Shown: piece by piece, positions 40,146 to 42,627 of the stretch
Position numbering within the stretch: the stretch's first letter is position 1
Layout of the letters: each line of letters starts with the position of its first letter
Assembly: GCA_027533385.1 (NCBI GenBank)
Contig: JAPZUE010000076.1
Location: 1 to 42,627, forward strand
Direction of reading: 5' to 3'
From: Rhizobium sp.
GTDB taxonomy: Bacteria > Pseudomonadota > Alphaproteobacteria > Rhizobiales > Rhizobiaceae
DNA: 42,627 nt
The notes under the pieces: model-generated
The model's database searches: none
What the model saw: the letters and a program-made list of their open reading frames with translations, nothing else
What the model was told of the DNA's origin: nothing
Made by a program: the position numbers and the translations under genes

Positions 40146-41029
40146 CAAACAAGATCGCCCTGATCGGGGCCGGTGCCATGGGCGGCGCAATCGGCGCACG
40201 CCTAGCCGAAACGGGAACGGATCTGATCGTCTACGATCGTGACCCCGAAAAAATCGCCGCCCTTGTCGCCAAGGGCGCCGTGGCGGCCTCGTCCGCCGCA
40301 GATGCAGCAAGCCAGGCGAAGGCCGTCATCCTTTCGCTGAATTCCGCAGCCATCGTCCGCGCCGCCGTCTTCGGGCAACAGGGCGTCGCCGAGGGCGCCA
40401 AGCCCGGCACGCTGATCATCGACATGTCCTCGATAGACCCGGAGACAACCAAGGCGCTCGCGACCGAAGGCGCGGCCCGTGGCTTGCGCTGGGTGGACAG
40501 TCCGCTGTCCGGCGGCATTCCGAAAGCGGCGATCGGCCAGTTGACGTTGATGCAGGGCGGCACCGAAGCTGATGTGCAGGAAACGCAAAGCATCTTGTCA
40601 AAGCTTGCCGGCAACCAGACCCATATGGGCGGCCCGGGTGCCGGCCAGACGACCAAGATGATCAATCAGGTGCTCTGCGGCCTCGGCTTCCTAGCCGTGG
40701 CGGAAGCGACGGCGCTTGCCGAAGCAGCAGGCGTCGATGTTGAGAAGATCCCGCAGGCGCTCAAAGGTGGCCGCGCCGACAGCGCGCTGCTGCAGGAATA
40801 CATGCCGCGCTTTGCCAGCAGGGATTATCGCCGCACAGGTCGCATCGACAACATGGTCAAGGACCTCAACGCCGCCCAGGAGCTGGCAAGGCTCACCCAC
40901 ACCTCGATGCCGCTGACGGCGATCTGCGCCGAAGTGCATCGCATGCTGACAGCCGCCGGCCTCGGCGGCGAGGACCAGGCCGCGCTGATGGAATATTTCA
41001 AGGGACCCAACAAGGAGATTGCCCCATGA
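40142..41029 (+). CDS. GarR-like 3-hydroxyacid dehydrogenase (tartronate semialdehyde reductase family)
   Basis: This 295-residue enzyme of the 3-hydroxyisobutyrate dehydrogenase/GarR family has the NAD-binding motif GAGAMGGAIG, the substrate-site SPLSGGIPKA and the catalytic Lys in GAGQTTKMINQ. It should act on a 3-hydroxyacid/semialdehyde pair such as D-glycerate/tartronate semialdehyde. The start is GTG at 40142 with a GGAGG site, overlapping the gluconokinase stop. No partner that makes tartronate semialdehyde is in the window, so its place in the pathway is unclear; it may act on a modified sugar acid. Confidence 0.9.
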   Translation: MTNKIALIGAGAMGGAIGARLAETGTDLIVYDRDPEKIAALVAKGAVAASSAADAASQAKAVILSLNSAAIVRAAVFGQQGVAEGAKPGTLIIDMSSIDPETTKALATEGAARGLRWVDSPLSGGIPKAAIGQLTLMQGGTEADVQETQSILSKLAGNQTHMGGPGAGQTTKMINQVLCGLGFLAVAEATALAEAAGVDVEKIPQALKGGRADSALLQEYMPRFASRDYRRTGRIDNMVKDLNAAQELARLTHTSMPLTAICAEVHRMLTAAGLGGEDQAALMEYFKGPNKEIAP

Positions 41030-41361
41030 TCACCCGCTACGCACTGTTCGATGGCAAGATCCATGAAGGACAGACGGATGCTTTCCGCGCCGCTGTCCTC
41101 GCCGAAATCCTGCCGAAGTGGCGCCAGTTCCCCGGCGCCCTCTCTGTCCGCGTGACCTTCGCCGAAAACCGCGATGAGGGCGCGCCGGAATATCCGATGA
41201 TCCTGGCCATCAGCTATCCCGACTTGGCCAGCGTGGACGCAGCACTCGCGAGCCCCGTTCGCAGCGAGGCGCGCGCCGCAACTGAGGCGGTTCTTGCCCG
41301 CTTCTTCACCGGCAAGATCCACCATCACGTGACAACGGCGCATGAATATGCACCCCTGTGA
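41026..41361 (+). CDS. Small alpha/beta-barrel (Dabb/EthD-like) protein
   Basis: This 111-residue protein appears to have a ferredoxin-like dimeric alpha-beta barrel fold, as in Dabb, EthD or L-rhamnose mutarotase-like proteins. A beta strand RYALFDGKIHEG is followed by a helix, then LSVRVTFAENRDEGAPEYPMILAISYPD. The C-terminal KIHHHVTTAHEY is histidine-rich and may form a ligand or metal site. It overlaps the GarR-like gene by 4 bp, so it is co-translated with the sugar-acid enzymes. A mutarotase or isomerase function is a guess from context. Confidence 0.7.
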   Translation: MITRYALFDGKIHEGQTDAFRAAVLAEILPKWRQFPGALSVRVTFAENRDEGAPEYPMILAISYPDLASVDAALASPVRSEARAATEAVLARFFTGKIHHHVTTAHEYAPL

Positions 41362-41394
41362 TCTGACCCCTGCATAGGCTGGATTTTCGCAGGA

Positions 41395-41406
41395 GATAAC
41401 GATAAC
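41395..41406. promoter_or_regulatory. GntR-like operator variant upstream of the second LacI gene
   Basis: GATAACGATAAC matches the GTTATCGATAAC operator in 10 of 12 positions. It overlaps the AGGAG ribosome-site region just 8 bp before the LacI-family ATG at 41415. Repressor bound here could block elongation or initiation, giving autoregulation. Confidence 0.5.
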
Positions 41407-41414
41407 AAAATGAC

Positions 41415-42431
41415 ATGAGCACGCCCCGCAAAGCACCGACCATGGCCGATGTCGCCCGCCTCGCGGGCGTCTCGCCCATGACGGTCAGCCGGGCCTTCAA
41501 GCGGGACGCCTCCGTCAGCGATGCGACCCGCAGTGCCATTCTGGAAGCGGCCGACAGTCTCGGCTACGTCTTCGACAGCACGGCGTCCAACCTGCGCTCA
41601 CAGCGCACGGATTTCGTAGCGGTCACCATTCCCTCGATCAACAATGCCAACTTCGCCGATACGGTTCGCGGTCTTTCAGAAGGCCTGAAGGCGAGAGGCC
41701 TGCAGATCCTGCTGGGCTATACCGACTACGATATCCAGGAGGAAGAGCGGCTGATCGAGCAATTGCTACGCCGTCGTCCGGAAGCGATTGTGGTTACCGG
41801 CGGGCGCCATACGCCGCGTGCACGCCGGCTGCTCGAGAATGCCGGCATACCCGTGATCGAAACCTGGGATCTGCCGGAACATCCAGTCGGCCACGTCGTC
41901 GGATTTTCCAATGCCGGCGCCGTGCGCTCCATGGTCGATCACTTCGTGTCTGTCGGCATCACCCGCATCGCCTTCATCGGTGGTGATGCAGACCAGGACA
42001 CCCGCGGTACGGACCGACGCGCGGGATTTATCGCAGCCATGTGCTCCCATGGGCTCGATGCTACCCGATTGATTGCGGCAGGCACGCCACCGATTTCGAT
42101 GCGCGAAGGCGCCGAGGCAATGGGTCGGCTCCTCGATACGCTACCGGATACCCAGGCGGTCATCTGCGTCTCGGACCTGTCGGCCTTCGGCGCGCTGACC
42201 GAATGCCAAAGACGAGGTGTCAACGTCCCAGACCAGATCGCCGTGGCCGGCTTCGGAGACTATGAGATCGCCGGGATCTGCGTTCCATCGCTGACGACAA
42301 TCAACCCCTTGCCCCGCGAGATCGGCCGGCGCACCGCCGATCTCATCATCGATGTGCTCGACGGTAGGCAGGCAAGTCCCGCGACCATTGCCCTTGAACC
42401 GATTCTGCTGCGTCGCCAATCCAGTCCTTGA
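41415..42431 (+). CDS. LacI family regulator, GntR-like, copy 2
   Basis: This 338-residue repressor has a LacI helix-turn-helix (MADVARLAGVSPMTVSRAFKRDASVSDATR, residues about 9-38), the hinge helix ASNLRSQRT and an effector domain with ILLGYTDYDIQEEERLIEQLL, VVTGGRHTPRARRLL and VIETWDLPEHPVGHVVGFSN. These patterns are typical of gluconate repressor GntR/IdnR. It lies 53 bp after the idnO-gntK operon on the same strand and has a near-match operator before its start. It is a paralogue of the LacI gene at 34884; both probably recognise GTTATCGATAAC-type sites. Confidence 0.92.
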   Translation: MSTPRKAPTMADVARLAGVSPMTVSRAFKRDASVSDATRSAILEAADSLGYVFDSTASNLRSQRTDFVAVTIPSINNANFADTVRGLSEGLKARGLQILLGYTDYDIQEEERLIEQLLRRRPEAIVVTGGRHTPRARRLLENAGIPVIETWDLPEHPVGHVVGFSNAGAVRSMVDHFVSVGITRIAFIGGDADQDTRGTDRRAGFIAAMCSHGLDATRLIAAGTPPISMREGAEAMGRLLDTLPDTQAVICVSDLSAFGALTECQRRGVNVPDQIAVAGFGDYEIAGICVPSLTTINPLPREIGRRTADLIIDVLDGRQASPATIALEPILLRRQSSP

Positions 42432-42448
42432 ACACCTGAGAAAGGAGA

Positions 42449-42627
42449 CTGAATCTCGCCGACATCCTTGCCCCGGTGGACGTGCTCGACGTCGTGCAGC
42501 AGGGGTTCCTCGGTGCGGCCGAGACCGACCTGATGGTTGGCATTGCATGGGACGAGATCTATGGAGCGGCCCAAAAGCACGCGCTGCTTGCGGGTTATGG
42601 TGACGCTCTTAGGCGTGTGTTATGCGT
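42449..42627 (+). CDS. Partial unidentified ORF at the window end, start anomalous
   Basis: An AAGGAG site (42442-42447) is followed by a frame that is open to the end of the window and looks coding: NLADILAPVDVLDVVQQGF, then LMVGIAWDEIYGAAQKHALLAGYG. There is no ATG, GTG or TTG at a normal distance. A CTG at 42449 directly abuts the ribosome site, and the next in-frame GTG (42476) and ATG (42532) are too far. The gene may be interrupted, mis-started, or contain a sequence error. I do not recognise the family. Confidence 0.35.
   Translation, partial: MNLADILAPVDVLDVVQQGFLGAAETDLMVGIAWDEIYGAAQKHALLAGYGDALRRVLC

Noticed and set aside
1..42627. CRISPR array, tRNA or rRNA genes, prophage, origin of replication
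   Set aside because: No regularly spaced direct repeats, no recognisable tRNA cloverleaf or rRNA stretch, no phage structural or replication genes were seen on either strand.

Overview
The window reads as a chromosomal or megaplasmid segment of an alphaproteobacterium, most likely a member of the Rhizobiaceae (Rhizobium/Agrobacterium group). The grounds are a GC-rich sequence with strong GC bias at third codon positions, tightly coupled operons with 1-4 bp overlaps, a cyoABCD-SURF1 block next to an MFS transporter, and a high density of ABC uptake systems paired with LacI or LysR regulators. This placement rests on style and gene content, since there is no rRNA or other marker gene here.

Layout. 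(1) 1-1440: the edge of a probable insertion sequence truncates an RND-type membrane fusion lipoprotein gene, which is divergent from a TetR regulator; a perfect inverted repeat lies between them. (2) 1427-9911: a seven-gene minus-strand operon encodes a Tat-exported BMP-family binding protein, two permeases, an AmiF-type formamidase, a cysteine hydrolase, the ABC ATPase and a second cysteine hydrolase, and is followed by a cupin. It is divergent from a LysR regulator with a textbook T-N11-A site. This looks like an uptake-plus-deamidation system for an unidentified amide, ureide or N-heterocycle. (3) 9927-16475: cytochrome bo3 ubiquinol oxidase (cyoABCD) plus SURF1, divergent from an MFS transporter. 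(4) 16713-18245: an orphan membrane HWE/HisKA_2 histidine kinase. (5) 18354-25853: an M16 zinc protease of the PqqL/FusC type, a FecI-like ECF sigma factor, a FecR-like anti-sigma factor and an STN-containing TonB-dependent receptor, all on the same strand. This is the best candidate here for an undescribed system: regulated import and proteolysis of a protein or peptide ligand.

(6) 26104-30537: an XylR/DmpR-type sigma-54 activator is divergent from an aromatic aldehyde dehydrogenase and a coniferyl-alcohol-dehydrogenase-like SDR. A perfect -24/-12 promoter and XylR-like upstream repeats lie in the 319-bp gap. This is a small aryl-alcohol/aldehyde oxidation module for lignin-type phenylpropanoids. 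(7) 30585-42431: a sugar-acid (L-idonate/gluconate-like) regulon. It contains an RbsABC-type transporter with a GlcG-like protein, two GntR-like LacI regulators, and two divergent dehydrogenase operons (2-hydroxyacid dehydrogenase, idonate dehydrogenase, SMP-30 lactonase; and 5-ketogluconate reductase, gluconokinase, GarR-like reductase, small barrel protein). GTTATCGATAAC-type palindromes mark the control regions. (8) 42449-42627: an open frame runs off the end, with an anomalous start.

No rRNA, tRNA, CRISPR array or prophage was seen. The only gene-free stretch over 300 bp is 27895-28213, which holds the sigma-54 control region.
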